A DNA stretch of 36,494 nucleotides from an uncultured Opitutia bacterium. GTDB taxonomy: Bacteria > Verrucomicrobiota > Verrucomicrobiia > Opitutales > Opitutaceae. The first letter of the stretch is position 1; each line of letters starts with the position of its first letter. The notes beneath the pieces are model-generated. The model was not told where the DNA came from and did no database searches. It saw only the letters and a list, made by a program, of their open reading frames with translations. Shown piece by piece: positions 7,764 through 15,791 of this stretch. The stretch is from the NCBI GenBank assembly GCA_903839035.1, contig CAIMAQ010000083.1:1-36494 (forward strand). Direction: 5' to 3'. The translations under genes and the position numbers were made by a program.

Positions 7764-7893
7764 GCGGGGTGCGTCAATCGGAGGCCGAATCCCCGCGGGT
7801 TCAAGTCCGCATCCAGGCCGGCTTGAAAATTGTCCCGGTGTTCCAGCGTCCCGGCGCTTGCCTCGACCCGGCTTTTCCCCGACACCGTCCCCC

Positions 7894-8481
7894 GTGAAAA
7901 AATTCCTTTTCTTCGCGGTCCTCGCGGTGGCGGGGTGGCTTTATTTTCACGAGCCCGCCGCCGCCTGGCGCGGGATGCCCGCCGCCAGGGATCCCCTCCA
8001 GTCCGCCTCGGACCTCCCTCCGCCCTTTCTTCACGCCGGCTACACCCTCACCCCGCTGGCCAGCTATACCGTCACCGCGGTGGTGCTCAGCCGGGAGCGT
8101 TACCGCAACGACCATGAGGCCGACCTTTCCCCGGTGGACCTCGCGCTCGGCTGGGGCCCGATGTCGATCGCCGGCGTGATCAACGACCTCAAGATCAGCC
8201 AGTCGGGCCGCTGGTACGAGTACAGTTACCCCGGTGAGCCGCCGCTCGAGCCCGGCCAGATCGTAACCCATTCCGCCAACACGCACTGCCTGCCCGCTGA
8301 CGACGTGCGCAGCGAATTGCTGGCCGTAAAACGCCACGAGCTCGTCACGCTTGAGGGCTACCTCGTCGAGGTCGCCGGCGATGGCGGCTACCACTGGAAA
8401 TCCTCACTGACCCGCGAGGACACCGGCGCCCACGCCTGCGAGGTGATGTGGGTCACCCGCGTGGAGCACCGGCCGCTGTAA
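7894..8481 (+). CDS. Conserved hypothetical protein with N-terminal membrane anchor
   Basis: This is a 195-residue protein starting at a GTG, chosen because it puts the hydrophobic segment VKKFLFFAVLAVAGWLYF at the very N-terminus; a TTG 36 bases upstream is possible but gives a Pro-rich leader. The rest is globular, with SQSGRWYEYSYPGEPP, HSANTHCLPADDVRSELL, LEGYLVEVAGDGGYHWKSS and LTREDTGAHACEVMWV. These stretches look like a widespread conserved hypothetical family of bacterial exported or anchored proteins whose function I do not know. The conserved Cys, His and Asp residues could bind a metal, but this is speculation. A GC hairpin followed by T residues lies directly after the stop. Confidence 0.7.
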   Translation: MKKFLFFAVLAVAGWLYFHEPAAAWRGMPAARDPLQSASDLPPPFLHAGYTLTPLASYTVTAVVLSRERYRNDHEADLSPVDLALGWGPMSIAGVINDLKISQSGRWYEYSYPGEPPLEPGQIVTHSANTHCLPADDVRSELLAVKRHELVTLEGYLVEVAGDGGYHWKSSLTREDTGAHACEVMWVTRVEHRPL

Positions 8482-8490
8482 CCAGAACCA

Positions 8491-8515
8491 CGCGGCGTCC
8501 TCGCCGCGGTTTTTA
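8491..8515 (+). terminator. Intrinsic terminator between convergent genes
   Basis: CGCGGCG (8491-8497), loop TCCT, CGCCGCG (8502-8508), then GTTTTTA. The T-run follows on the plus strand, right after the stop at 8481, and overlaps the kdsB stop codon on the other strand. Confidence 0.75.
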
Positions 8516-9256
8516 CCCCAGCCACTGCTCGAACTTCACCGCGTCCTCAGGCGTGTCCACACCGATGGTCGGGTCCTCCGTCACGCCGCACGCGATGTCG
8601 TAGCCGTTTTCCAGCGCGCGCAGCTGCTCGAGTTTCTCCGCCTGCTCGTAGCGGCCCGGCGGGAGCTGGGTGAATTTTTCCAACAGGTCCGCCTGATACG
8701 CATAGAGGCCGAGGTGCTTGAAACACGGGTTCGCCTTCACCCAAGCGTCATCCACCGCGGTGCCCCGCTCGCGCGGGAACGGGATGATGGCCCGGGAAAA
8801 ATACAGCGCCCGGCCGTCCTGCCGCATCACCACCTTCACCTGGTTCGGGTTGGTAAAATCCACCGCGCGCTGAAACGCCGTCGCCAGGGTCGCCATCGGC
8901 GCCCCGCCCTCCAGCAGCCCCGCCAACGCCCGGATCTGCCCGCCTGTGACCAGCGGCTCGTCCGCCTGAACATTGATCACCCGCCGGGCGCGGAGGGTCC
9001 GGTTGGCCTCCGCGATGCGATCCGTGCCGCTTTGGTGCGCCGGGTCGGTCATAATCGCCTTAAATCCCTGCCCGGCGACGCAATCGCGCAAAAGCTCATG
9101 ATCCACCGCGAAATACAGCGGAAACTCGGGCGCCTGCTGCGCAATGCGCTCCGCCACCCACAGCAAGAGCGGCCGGCCCTTGATCTTGTGTAAGAGCTTG
9201 CGGGGGAACCGGCTGGATTCCAGCCGGCATGGCACGATGATTGCGGTTGCGGTCAT
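8513..9256 (-). CDS. kdsB: 3-deoxy-manno-octulosonate (CMP-Kdo) cytidylyltransferase
   Basis: KdsB activates Kdo with CTP to CMP-Kdo, the donor for the inner core of LPS, and acts in the cytoplasm. The 247-residue product starts MTATAIIVPCRLESSRFPRK, in which the PxRxxSxRxPxK nucleotide-binding loop is clear. Further family marks are INVQADEPL (the metal-binding Asp region), YFSRAIIPFPR, HLGLYAYQADLLEKF and EQLRALENG, with VDTPED near the C-terminus. I chose the ATG at 9256 over one 12 codons upstream because homology starts there. The presence of kdsB supports a Gram-negative envelope with LPS. It stands alone, convergent with the gene at 7894. Confidence 0.95.
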   Translation of the reverse strand: MTATAIIVPCRLESSRFPRKLLHKIKGRPLLLWVAERIAQQAPEFPLYFAVDHELLRDCVAGQGFKAIMTDPAHQSGTDRIAEANRTLRARRVINVQADEPLVTGGQIRALAGLLEGGAPMATLATAFQRAVDFTNPNQVKVVMRQDGRALYFSRAIIPFPRERGTAVDDAWVKANPCFKHLGLYAYQADLLEKFTQLPPGRYEQAEKLEQLRALENGYDIACGVTEDPTIGVDTPEDAVKFEQWLG

Positions 9257-9337
9257 CTTTTGACACGATGCCCACTGGTTTTTAGGTTGCAAGCCGGGGT
9301 CTCATCCCGGATTTAGGCCGGCTCTCCCCGCACACTC

Positions 9338-9637
9338 ATGAATAAAAGCGACGCACCTTCTGCCCACCCGCAGCTCACCAAGGAGCTTCTGGTACAGAAC
9401 AAGATGGGCATTCACGCCCGTCCCGCCGCGATGATCGTGCGCATTACCAACAAGTTCAAAGCCGACGTGTTTGTGGAGAAGGACGAGGAGCAGGTGAACG
9501 GCAAGAGCATCATGGGCCTCATGATGCTGGCCGCCGGCAAGGACTCGAAGGTCAAGTTTCTCGCCACCGGCGATGACGCCCCGCAGATGCTCGAGGAACT
9601 CGAGCAGCTCTTCGCCCGCAAGTTCGACGAGGCGTAA
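9338..9637 (+). CDS. ptsH: HPr-family phosphocarrier protein
   Basis: This 99-residue protein is an HPr. The phosphate-accepting His26 is in NKMGIHARPAAM, and Ser56 in VNGKSIMGLMML sits where HPr kinase/phosphorylase acts in many bacteria. It has about ten extra N-terminal residues compared with the usual 85-90. HPr passes phosphate from enzyme I to sugar-specific IIA proteins; with the Ser site it can also work in regulation. No enzyme I, EII or HPr kinase gene is in the window, so its job in transport or purely in regulation is open. Just downstream lies a 28-bp near-perfect inverted repeat. Confidence 0.92.
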   Translation: MNKSDAPSAHPQLTKELLVQNKMGIHARPAAMIVRITNKFKADVFVEKDEEQVNGKSIMGLMMLAAGKDSKVKFLATGDDAPQMLEELEQLFARKFDEA

Positions 9638-9650
9638 GGCCACTAGGCCG

Positions 9651-9732
9651 GCCCACGGAATACACGGATCACACGGAAGGGATCCGGACCGTTTCAGGGA
9701 TATTTTCCGTGTGATCCGTGTGTTCCGTGGGC
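9651..9732. repeat. 28-bp near-perfect inverted repeat
   Basis: The left arm 9651-9678 (GCCCACGGAATACACGGATC and following) and the right arm 9705-9732 are complementary at 27 of 28 bases, with a 26-base loop. It sits between the convergent ends of ptsH and tatD and can work as a two-way transcription stop. Its regular CACGGA wording looks like a member of a dispersed family. Confidence 0.75.
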
Positions 9733-9766
9733 ATCTCCAGATTCGAGTTTTTCGTGTCTTTCGTGG

Positions 9767-10645
9767 TTACAATCCGAAGAACTTCCGCGCGTTCGCGGTC
9801 GTGACCGCCGCCAGCTCGTCGTAGCTCACACCGAAGACTTCCTCTGCCGCGTATTCCGCCGTGTGCCGCACAAACGCCGGCTCGTTCGGTTTACCGCGGT
9901 GCGGCATCGGCGTGAGATACGGCGCATCCGTCTCGACCATCAGCCGGGCCAGCCCCTGCGCCTTCGCCGCGGCGCGGACATTCGGCGCGTTCTTGTAGGT
10001 CAGGATGCCGGTGAATGAGGCAAAGCCGCCTCGTTCCCTGAGCACCGCCAGCTCGGTCTCGCCCTCGACGAAGCAGTGAAAAACGATCTTTTTCCAGTCC
10101 ACGCCGCTCGCGTCGATCATCGCCACGCACTCCGCAAACGCGCCGCGCGAGTGGATCACGACCGGGCCGCCGAGCTGTTTCGCCAGCTTCAGCCCCTCGG
10201 CAAACGCCGCGCGCTGCCACCCAAAGATCCTCTCCGCCTCCGCTGGCTCCTTCGGCAGGTGAAACCGGTCGAGCCCGATCTCACCCAGCGCGACCGGAAC
10301 GGGTCCGGGGGAAAGCGGACCTGAAGGGACCGCCGCTATCGATCCCGTCCCGCCCTCCGTAGCCTTGGCGAAGGAGGGCAATTCCGCCCGACCCCAAAAC
10401 CCCGCCACCTGCGCCTGCGCACTTCCCCATTCCGCGGTGACCTCGCAGGGATGCAGCCCAACCGTGTAATGCACAAATCCCGGATGCTCCCGGGCATAAC
10501 CCTGGTTCAGGGTCCAGTCATCGGGCGCCGTGCCGATGGCGATCATCGCCTCGACTCCCGCCGCGCGGGCCCGCATCAGGACCGCGGGCAGCGTGCCGGC
10601 GCGGTCAAAACCGTCGAGGTGCGTGTGCGTGTCGATGAGCCCCAT
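9767..10645 (-). CDS. tatD: TatD-family metal-dependent hydrolase with repeat-derived insertion
   Basis: TatD proteins are metal-dependent nucleases or hydrolases of the amidohydrolase fold in the cytoplasm. The start MGLIDTHTHLDG (ATG 10645) carries the HxH metal motif; GEIGLDRFH, PVVIHSRGA, VFHCFVEGE and METDAPYLTPMPHRG supply the other metal ligands and the classic C-terminal signature. Between about residues 86 and 115, before VALGEIGLD, there is extra sequence including SFAKATEGGTGS that is not typical of the family and is encoded by a palindromic repeat (10352-10379). An alternative ATG 13 codons upstream is less likely. The gene lies 40 bases downstream of the M32 peptidase on the same strand and probably shares its transcript. 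Confidence 0.92.
   Translation of the reverse strand: MGLIDTHTHLDGFDRAGTLPAVLMRARAAGVEAMIAIGTAPDDWTLNQGYAREHPGFVHYTVGLHPCEVTAEWGSAQAQVAGFWGRAELPSFAKATEGGTGSIAAVPSGPLSPGPVPVALGEIGLDRFHLPKEPAEAERIFGWQRAAFAEGLKLAKQLGGPVVIHSRGAFAECVAMIDASGVDWKKIVFHCFVEGETELAVLRERGGFASFTGILTYKNAPNVRAAAKAQGLARLMVETDAPYLTPMPHRGKPNEPAFVRHTAEYAAEEVFGVSYDELAAVTTANARKFFGL
10302..10379. repeat. Palindromic repeat inside tatD
   Basis: Two hairpins lie within the tatD coding sequence: GGTCCG (10302-10307) with CGGACC (10316-10321), and GCCCTCC (10352-10358) with GGAGGGC (10373-10379), whose core contains CTTCGCCAAGGCTACGG on the minus strand. That wording is typical of dispersed intergenic repeats in many bacteria. It adds about 25-30 residues without breaking the frame. 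Confidence 0.6.
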
Positions 10646-10684
10646 GGTTCCGTTCGGTCGTCGGTCGGGTTTTATGCCCGACAT

Positions 10685-12184
10685 TCACCGCAAATAGAGC
10701 GCGCCGTAGCGTTCGCGCAAATAGCGCAGGAGGGAGCGCGGCGACAGTTCCTCGCCCGTCACACGCCGGGCCAGCTCGAGCGCGTCGTAGCGCCGGCCCT
10801 GGGCGTGGATGTTTTCCCGCAGCCAGCCGAGCAGCCAGGTGAAATCCCCGCGCACAAAGTCCTCCTCCAGCTGGGGCCGCAGCGCGAGCGCCCGGTACCA
10901 CAGCTGTGCCGCCAGCATGTTGCCGAGGCAGTAGCTCGGAAAATAGCCAAAAGCACCGCCGCTCCAGTGCACGTCCTGCAGCACGCCCTCGCGGTCGTTC
11001 GGCGGGGTGAGCCCCAGCAGTTCCGCCGCCGCCGTGCGCCAGGCCCCGGGCAGGTCGGACACGGCGAGTTCGCCGGTGAAGAGTTTTTTCTCGAGCTCGA
11101 AGCGCAGGATGATGTGCAGGTTGTAGGTCACCTCGTCGGCATCCACGCGGATCAGCGTCGGCTGCACCGCGTTGATCGCGAGGTACAGTTCCTCGGTCGA
11201 AATCCCCGCCGTCTGCGCGGGAAACACCGCCCGCAGGCGCGGTTCGAAGCACCGCCAGAATCCGCGGCTGCGCGCGACCTGGTTTTCCCACAGCCGGCTC
11301 TGCGACTCATGCACCGCCATGCCCGCATGGATGCCCAGCGCCGTGCCGAGCTGGTCCGCCGGCAGGCCCTGCTCGTACAGGCCGTGACCCGTCTCGTGGA
11401 TCGAGCTGAAGAGCGAGTCCAGCGGCTCGTGCTCCTTGAACCGCGTCGTCATCCGTACGTCGGAGCCGGTGCCCGAGCAGAAGGGATGCAGCGACACGTC
11501 AATCCGGCCACGGTTGTAGTCGAAACCCAGCCGTTCCGTCACCTCGCGCAAAAACACCTGCTGGCCCTCGGTGGAAAAGCCCCGCAGCGCATCCGCCCGC
11601 GGCTTCACCTTCGACGCGGCGATTTCCCGCACCAGGGGAACAAGCTCGCGCTTGAGTTCGTCAAAGAGCCGCCCGATGACCTCCGCCGTCATGCCGGGGT
11701 CGTGCTTGTCGACCATGTAGTCGTACTCGCGCCCGGCCCAGCCGAGGTAGCCGGCCTCGCGCTTCACCAGCTCCAGGTTTTTCGCCAGCACCGGCGCATA
11801 GCCGGCAAAATCATCCGCCGCCCGCGCCTTCGCCCAGGCATGGTAGCCCCGGCTGTCCTGCGTCGCCTTCTCGCGGACAAACTCCGCCGGCAGCTTCGTC
11901 GCGCGGTCGAAGTCCTTGCGCGCATTCTTCACCACCGCGCGCTGGTCCGCGGTCAATCCGGCCGACCCCGCCTCCAGCTGCGCCAGCCAGCCGCCCAGCC
12001 GCGGATCGCTCGTCGCCCCATGCGCCGCCTCGGCCAGCGCCGCCTGCTGGCCGGCGCGCTGCTCGGCCGCACCCGGCGGCAGGTTCACCTGCTCGTCCCA
12101 GCCGAGCAATTCGCCCACCGTGCCGAGGGCATGCACGCGTTGGATCCAGCGGGTGAGTTCTGCATAGGTGGTTTCGGTGGACAT
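10685..12184 (-). CDS. Metallocarboxypeptidase, peptidase family M32 (Taq type)
   Basis: This 499-residue protein has the size and motifs of thermostable carboxypeptidase 1 (M32), which removes C-terminal amino acids in the cytoplasm with a metal ion. The zinc motif is H263-E264-T265-G266-H267 in SSIHETGHGLYEQG. The family signatures HPF (233-235), DVRMTT (242-247) and HESQSRLWEN are present, and the C-terminal part has NAVQPTLIRVDADEVTYNLH. The start MSTETTYAEL at 12184 fits the family. It precedes tatD by 40 bases on the same strand. The upstream gene at 12282 is divergent, with a 97-base shared control region. Confidence 0.95.
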   Translation of the reverse strand: MSTETTYAELTRWIQRVHALGTVGELLGWDEQVNLPPGAAEQRAGQQAALAEAAHGATSDPRLGGWLAQLEAGSAGLTADQRAVVKNARKDFDRATKLPAEFVREKATQDSRGYHAWAKARAADDFAGYAPVLAKNLELVKREAGYLGWAGREYDYMVDKHDPGMTAEVIGRLFDELKRELVPLVREIAASKVKPRADALRGFSTEGQQVFLREVTERLGFDYNRGRIDVSLHPFCSGTGSDVRMTTRFKEHEPLDSLFSSIHETGHGLYEQGLPADQLGTALGIHAGMAVHESQSRLWENQVARSRGFWRCFEPRLRAVFPAQTAGISTEELYLAINAVQPTLIRVDADEVTYNLHIILRFELEKKLFTGELAVSDLPGAWRTAAAELLGLTPPNDREGVLQDVHWSGGAFGYFPSYCLGNMLAAQLWYRALALRPQLEEDFVRGDFTWLLGWLRENIHAQGRRYDALELARRVTGEELSPRSLLRYLRERYGALYLR

Positions 12185-12281
12185 GGCGTCATTCCAAACC
12201 CCGCCGCCCCGCGATGGCCAGTGCGATGTGGCCGGGGCAATATCGCTTGCGACCTTTCCGCGGTGACTGGAGCCTGACCCC

Positions 12282-13427
12282 GTGGCCCTTTCTCCTTCCT
12301 CCCCTGCCGCACCTCCCCCGCGGCTCTGGTCGCTCGATGTGCTGCGCGGCGGTTGTGCGATGGCGGTCTTTCTCTGCCACTGGCACCTCTGGTCGGATTT
12401 TACGCCGCAGGCCGGATTCGAGCACGGGGTGCGGATGGTCGGAGAAAAGGCCTATGATCTTTTCACGACGCTCATCTGGCCCACCGGTGGCCATCATCCT
12501 GCGGTGATCGGGTTTTTTGTGCTGAGCGGGTTTTGCATCCACTACCCCTTCGCCCAGCGGGCCCGCGCCGGCCTGCCGCTGCCTGGCTGGCGGGAATATT
12601 TCTCCCGCCGGTTCCGGCGCATCATGCCCATGTTTTGGACCGCCTGTGTGTTCGGTCTGATTTTCGTCCTCGCCGAATCCAACCGCCCCAGCGGCGACCT
12701 GCTGCTGTCCACCCATGCCGCGGGCTCGCCGGGCGAGATCGCCGTGCGGTTCGCCGCGCTGGCGGGACTCTACCCGCATGAAATTTTCGCGGGAAACTAC
12801 CCGCTGATCACCGTCGCCGTGGAGCTCCTGATGTATGCCCTCTACCCCTTGGTCCACGCCCAGGCGGCCCGCGGGCGCTGGCTTGGACTCGGACTCGGTT
12901 TTGTCTTCCTCCAGCTGGTCGCGGTCTGGCTGCTGCAGTACGTCACGCCCTACTGGGTGTTCAACAGCGTCCTGATGTTCGGCTTGTTCTGGTATGCCGG
13001 CGCCCTGGCCGCCCACCTCTATGTCAACCGGGGCACGGTCGTCCGCGGCAGTTGGTTGCTGGCCGTGTGGCTGGCGTATCTCGCCCTGAAGGCCGCGCCG
13101 CACTTTTACGGCATCACCCTGTTTAAGCAGGCCGCGTGGGCGCTCGTCTGCACCTTCGGCCTCCTCTGGGCCCTGCGCCGCGAGGCCCTGCATCCGGCCG
13201 CCAAGTCCCGTCCCGTCGTGGTGGCGCTGCGCTACTCGGGCCGGATCAGTTACAGCCTCTATGCCATGCACACACCGGCCATCATGTTGGCCACGTGGGG
13301 GCTGCTGAGTTTCACCGGCAACCGGGACTACCTGGTGCAGCTGGCCGCCACGTTCACCGCCACCGCGGCCCTCACGCTGCTGACCTACTACGGCGTCGAG
13401 CGGGTGTTTTACCGGCCGCGCGTCTGA
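12282..13427 (+). CDS. Acyltransferase family 3 membrane protein
   Basis: This 381-residue integral membrane protein belongs to the acyltransferase-3 (OafA/YrhL/NodX) family, which transfers acetyl or other acyl groups to sugars of surface polysaccharides, antibiotics or peptidoglycan. The typical opening LWSLDVLRGGCAMAVFLCHW has the conserved Arg and His; the segments IGFFVLSGFCIHYPFAQRAR and YFSRRFRRIMPMFW follow. About ten hydrophobic segments are present, and near the end SYSLYAMHTPAIMLATW. Translation starts at a GTG (12282) with a Pro/Ser-rich leader of about 15 residues; a later start is possible but would cut near the first motif. The substrate cannot be told; no polysaccharide cluster is adjacent. 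Confidence 0.9.
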   Translation: MALSPSSPAAPPPRLWSLDVLRGGCAMAVFLCHWHLWSDFTPQAGFEHGVRMVGEKAYDLFTTLIWPTGGHHPAVIGFFVLSGFCIHYPFAQRARAGLPLPGWREYFSRRFRRIMPMFWTACVFGLIFVLAESNRPSGDLLLSTHAAGSPGEIAVRFAALAGLYPHEIFAGNYPLITVAVELLMYALYPLVHAQAARGRWLGLGLGFVFLQLVAVWLLQYVTPYWVFNSVLMFGLFWYAGALAAHLYVNRGTVVRGSWLLAVWLAYLALKAAPHFYGITLFKQAAWALVCTFGLLWALRREALHPAAKSRPVVVALRYSGRISYSLYAMHTPAIMLATWGLLSFTGNRDYLVQLAATFTATAALTLLTYYGVERVFYRPRV

Positions 13428-13454
13428 GGTTCAGCGCGGCCGGATAGGGACGTT

Positions 13455-14396
13455 TCAGCGGGTCTGGACGATGATGTCGCCGCCGCTGGAGCGGAGCTTC
13501 AACAGGGAACCGCCACCATTGACCTTGCCCGCCAGTCGGCTCCGGCCGGAGCCGCCGCGTTCAATCGTGATCGTGAGCCCGGTGGCATCCACGTCGCCGC
13601 CGCTGGTGGAGGCGTCGAGATCGAAGGCCGCGCTCCGGTCCACGGCCACACGGACGCGACCGCCGGAGGTCGAAAGCTTGCAGTCTCCCTTGAACGGCCC
13701 GGCGATGCCGGCGCTCACGTCGCCGCCGCTCGTCGCGGCGTGCAGCGTGTTTTCCACCGACTTGATGTCGATGTTGCCGCCCGAGGTGCCGAGATCCGTC
13801 GGGCCGAGCGCCCGGCCCACGCGGATGTCGCCGCCGGACGTGCCGAGCTTCACCTCGGCCGAGCCTTCCTCCAGGCGGACGTTGCCGCCGGACGTGCCGC
13901 CGTCGATGTCGCCCGTGATCTTCCCGAGCGTGATATCACCCCCGGAGGTCCGCGCGTAAACTTTCCCGTTGAGGTTGCCCACGGTGATGTCCCCGCCGGA
14001 GGTCTTGAGCTCGACATTGTAGTTCACCGGCACCGTCACGGTAAAATCCACCTGCACCGGCGGCCAGGAGCCCCAGTGGAACCCCCCCATTTTCTTTTCG
14101 TACTTCGCGGACGCGGACACCCCTTCGGCCGACTGGGCGATGTCCAGCGTGAGCTTCTTGAGGATTTCGTCCGCCTCGGCGTCGGTGCGGGCGCGGATGC
14201 GCTCGCGGGCCGTGACCTTGACGGTGGCGTCGGCCGAGGTTGAAACGCGGACATCGCCGCCTTGGGTTTCAATCTTGAGGACGCCGCCCGGTTGGGCGGC
14301 AAAGGTCTTTTCAACGATGCGCTCGATCTTGGCGTGCGCGGCAAACGGGGTCATGGCCAGCAAGCCGGCCGTCACAAGCAAGGAGGGAAATTTCAT
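13455..14396 (-). CDS. Exported DUF4097-type beta-repeat protein
   Basis: This 313-residue protein has a signal peptide (MKFPSLLVTAGLLAMTPFAAHA) and a beta-helix-like body of DUF4097/adhesin-like type. The phrase TSGGD or TSGGN recurs at least seven times at intervals of about 16-25 residues (ELKTSGGDITVG, ARTSGGDITLG, DGGTSGGNVRLE, LGTSGGDIRVG and so on), giving a regular solenoid. It probably lies in the periplasm or on the surface. The function of this family is not established. It is the last gene of a minus-strand series that starts with the ArsC/Spx-like gene at 15706 and follows the small gene at 14457 by 60 bases. Confidence 0.85.
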   Translation of the reverse strand: MKFPSLLVTAGLLAMTPFAAHAKIERIVEKTFAAQPGGVLKIETQGGDVRVSTSADATVKVTARERIRARTDAEADEILKKLTLDIAQSAEGVSASAKYEKKMGGFHWGSWPPVQVDFTVTVPVNYNVELKTSGGDITVGNLNGKVYARTSGGDITLGKITGDIDGGTSGGNVRLEEGSAEVKLGTSGGDIRVGRALGPTDLGTSGGNIDIKSVENTLHAATSGGDVSAGIAGPFKGDCKLSTSGGRVRVAVDRSAAFDLDASTSGGDVDATGLTITIERGGSGRSRLAGKVNGGGSLLKLRSSGGDIIVQTR

Positions 14397-14456
14397 GGGA
14401 AGGTATCCTCGAAAACCCGGCCACGCCGAAAAAGTTACAAAAATCCGCCGGCGGGC

Positions 14457-14714
14457 TCAGACCTTGGCGCTGTTGTCGCAGACGTAATGCACCTTGCTGC
14501 GGCGATATGCATAATCCCGCGCCGCTGCGTCCTTCGCTCCATCCCGCGACTTGATCAAATGCCGTGCACCCGCCAGGGCGGCGGCTTCCTCTGCCGCAGC
14601 CAGGGCCGCCACGCAGAGCAGCGTTTCCGCCTTGGTCTCCAGCCGGCTCGCCGGGAAGCGGGCATGCGCACTGAGCCAGCGCACGGTGTCGCGAAGCGGG
14701 TCGGATAGGTTCAT
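14457..14714 (-). CDS. Small hypothetical protein
   Basis: This is an 85-residue product with no family I recognise. It begins MNLSDPLRDTVRWLSAHARF and ends RSKVHYVCDNSAKV. The middle is Ala/Glu-rich and predicted helical (CVAALAAAEEAAALAGARHL). The protein appears cytoplasmic. It lies 79 bases after the membrane-protein gene and 60 bases before the DUF4097-like gene on the same strand, so co-transcription is plausible. The ordinary GC-rich codon use and conserved spacing support it as real. Confidence 0.6.
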   Translation of the reverse strand: MNLSDPLRDTVRWLSAHARFPASRLETKAETLLCVAALAAAEEAAALAGARHLIKSRDGAKDAAARDYAYRRSKVHYVCDNSAKV

Positions 14715-14792
14715 CGCTCCGACAATGCCCTACTCCAGTCCGTTTCGTCAAAGCCGATCAGCAATTCCTTTCCGCGCGGCCCAACGTCCCTT

Positions 14793-15344
14793 TCAAGCGG
14801 TGGCCGGGGCCGGCGGCACCAGGCGCACGCTCATTCGCGCCAGTCGCAGAAACATCGTCTGCTCCTCGCGCACCGGCCACCAGTCGTAGAGGAAAATCTG
14901 GAGTGGCCGCCACATCGCGACCCAACCCACGATCGCCAGCCCCTCCTTTGCCACGATCGCGAGATGCCCAGCGCTGAGGTAGCTGATCAACAGCCCCAAC
15001 AAGTAGCACCCGCTGAGAAACAGGACTCCCACCAACAGACTGAGCCGGCCGCGGCGCAGCAACTCCCGCAGTTCGCGCCGCTTCACCTCCGCCCGGCTCC
15101 CGAAATAGCGTTGGACGGCATTCTCGGCCCCCGCAGCCCGGTCGGGGGGCGGAATAATCTCCAGGTGCACGACCAACTCGAACTCGCGGTCGGCGGGGTG
15201 CTCGCGCGCCCAGCCGTTGATGAACTCCTCAGCGTCCTGGTCGAGGTCGCGGTCCACGAAGGGCGAAGGATCCATCGAGTTGAACAGCTGCGCCAGTTCG
15301 CGCAGACGCAGCTCGATGCGGGCGGGTTCGGCTTGCGGGCTCAT
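14793..15344 (-). CDS. Hypothetical membrane protein
   Basis: This 183-residue protein has a soluble N-terminal half with LAQLFNSMDPSPFVDRDLD and EEFINGWAREHP, and two hydrophobic segments at about residues 102-128 (LLVGVLFLSGCYLLGLLISYL) and 130-152 (AIVAKEGLAIVGWVAMW). The stretch after them, QIFLYDWWPVREEQTMFLRL, resembles a conserved hypothetical family in other bacteria. I do not know its function. Its start overlaps the stop of the ArsC/Spx-like gene by four bases (ATGA), so the two are translationally coupled. Confidence 0.75.
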   Translation of the reverse strand: MSPQAEPARIELRLRELAQLFNSMDPSPFVDRDLDQDAEEFINGWAREHPADREFELVVHLEIIPPPDRAAGAENAVQRYFGSRAEVKRRELRELLRRGRLSLLVGVLFLSGCYLLGLLISYLSAGHLAIVAKEGLAIVGWVAMWRPLQIFLYDWWPVREEQTMFLRLARMSVRLVPPAPATA

Positions 15345-15706
15345 TTCCTCAGGAGCGCCGCCGCCCAGGTTGCCTCGTCAAAGCCGGTCAGCGCCACCTT
15401 CCCGCCCAGCAGGAACGGCCGTTTGACCAGGTTGCCGTTGCCGGCGAGCAGTGCCAGCGCCGCGGCCGGGGACAGCGTCGGCAGCTTCTCGCCGAGCTTC
15501 TGTTCGCGGTAATCGCCACCGGAGGTGTTGAAGAGCCGGCGCAACTCGCCGTCGTACGCGGCCAGCATCGTGCGCAACTCCGCCGGCGTCGGCGGCGTCT
15601 CGCGGATCGGGTGCTCGTCAAACCCGAGGTCGTGCGCCCGCAGCCATTTCACCGCCCGGCGGCAGGTGTCGCAGTTCTTGTAGGTGTAGACCTTCAGGGC
15701 GCTCAT
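15341..15706 (-). CDS. ArsC/Spx-family thioredoxin-fold protein
   Basis: This 121-residue protein of the ArsC/Spx/YffB family has a thioredoxin-like fold. It opens LKVYTYKNCDTCRRAVKW, with the Cys12-x-x-Cys15 motif typical of Spx and YffB types. IRETPPTPAELRTMLA and LLAGNGNLVKRPFLLGG follow, the latter holding the KRP signature. Members are arsenate reductases, RNA-polymerase-binding regulators or proteins of unknown role; with no arsenic genes nearby, a YffB-like or redox role is more likely. The frame stays open far upstream over the ABC ATPase on the other strand, but homology starts at the ATG at 15706. It is first in a coupled minus-strand series. Confidence 0.85.
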   Translation of the reverse strand: MSALKVYTYKNCDTCRRAVKWLRAHDLGFDEHPIRETPPTPAELRTMLAAYDGELRRLFNTSGGDYREQKLGEKLPTLSPAAALALLAGNGNLVKRPFLLGGKVALTGFDEATWAAALLRK

Positions 15707-15791
15707 GGCTCCCTTGTCATTGCGCCGCCGGCGCCGGCTAGGCAATCCCTCTTGCGCCAAGGCTCCGAACCCCCCGAAATTCACGGACGCC

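Noticed and set aside
10451-12277. 608-codon open frame on the plus strand
   Set aside because: Antisense to the M32 peptidase, with Arg/His/Gln-rich composition and no domain.
13471-13959. Pro/Ser-rich 162-codon plus-strand frame
   Set aside because: Antisense of the TSGGD repeats of the DUF4097-like gene; its own repeats are a mirror of those.
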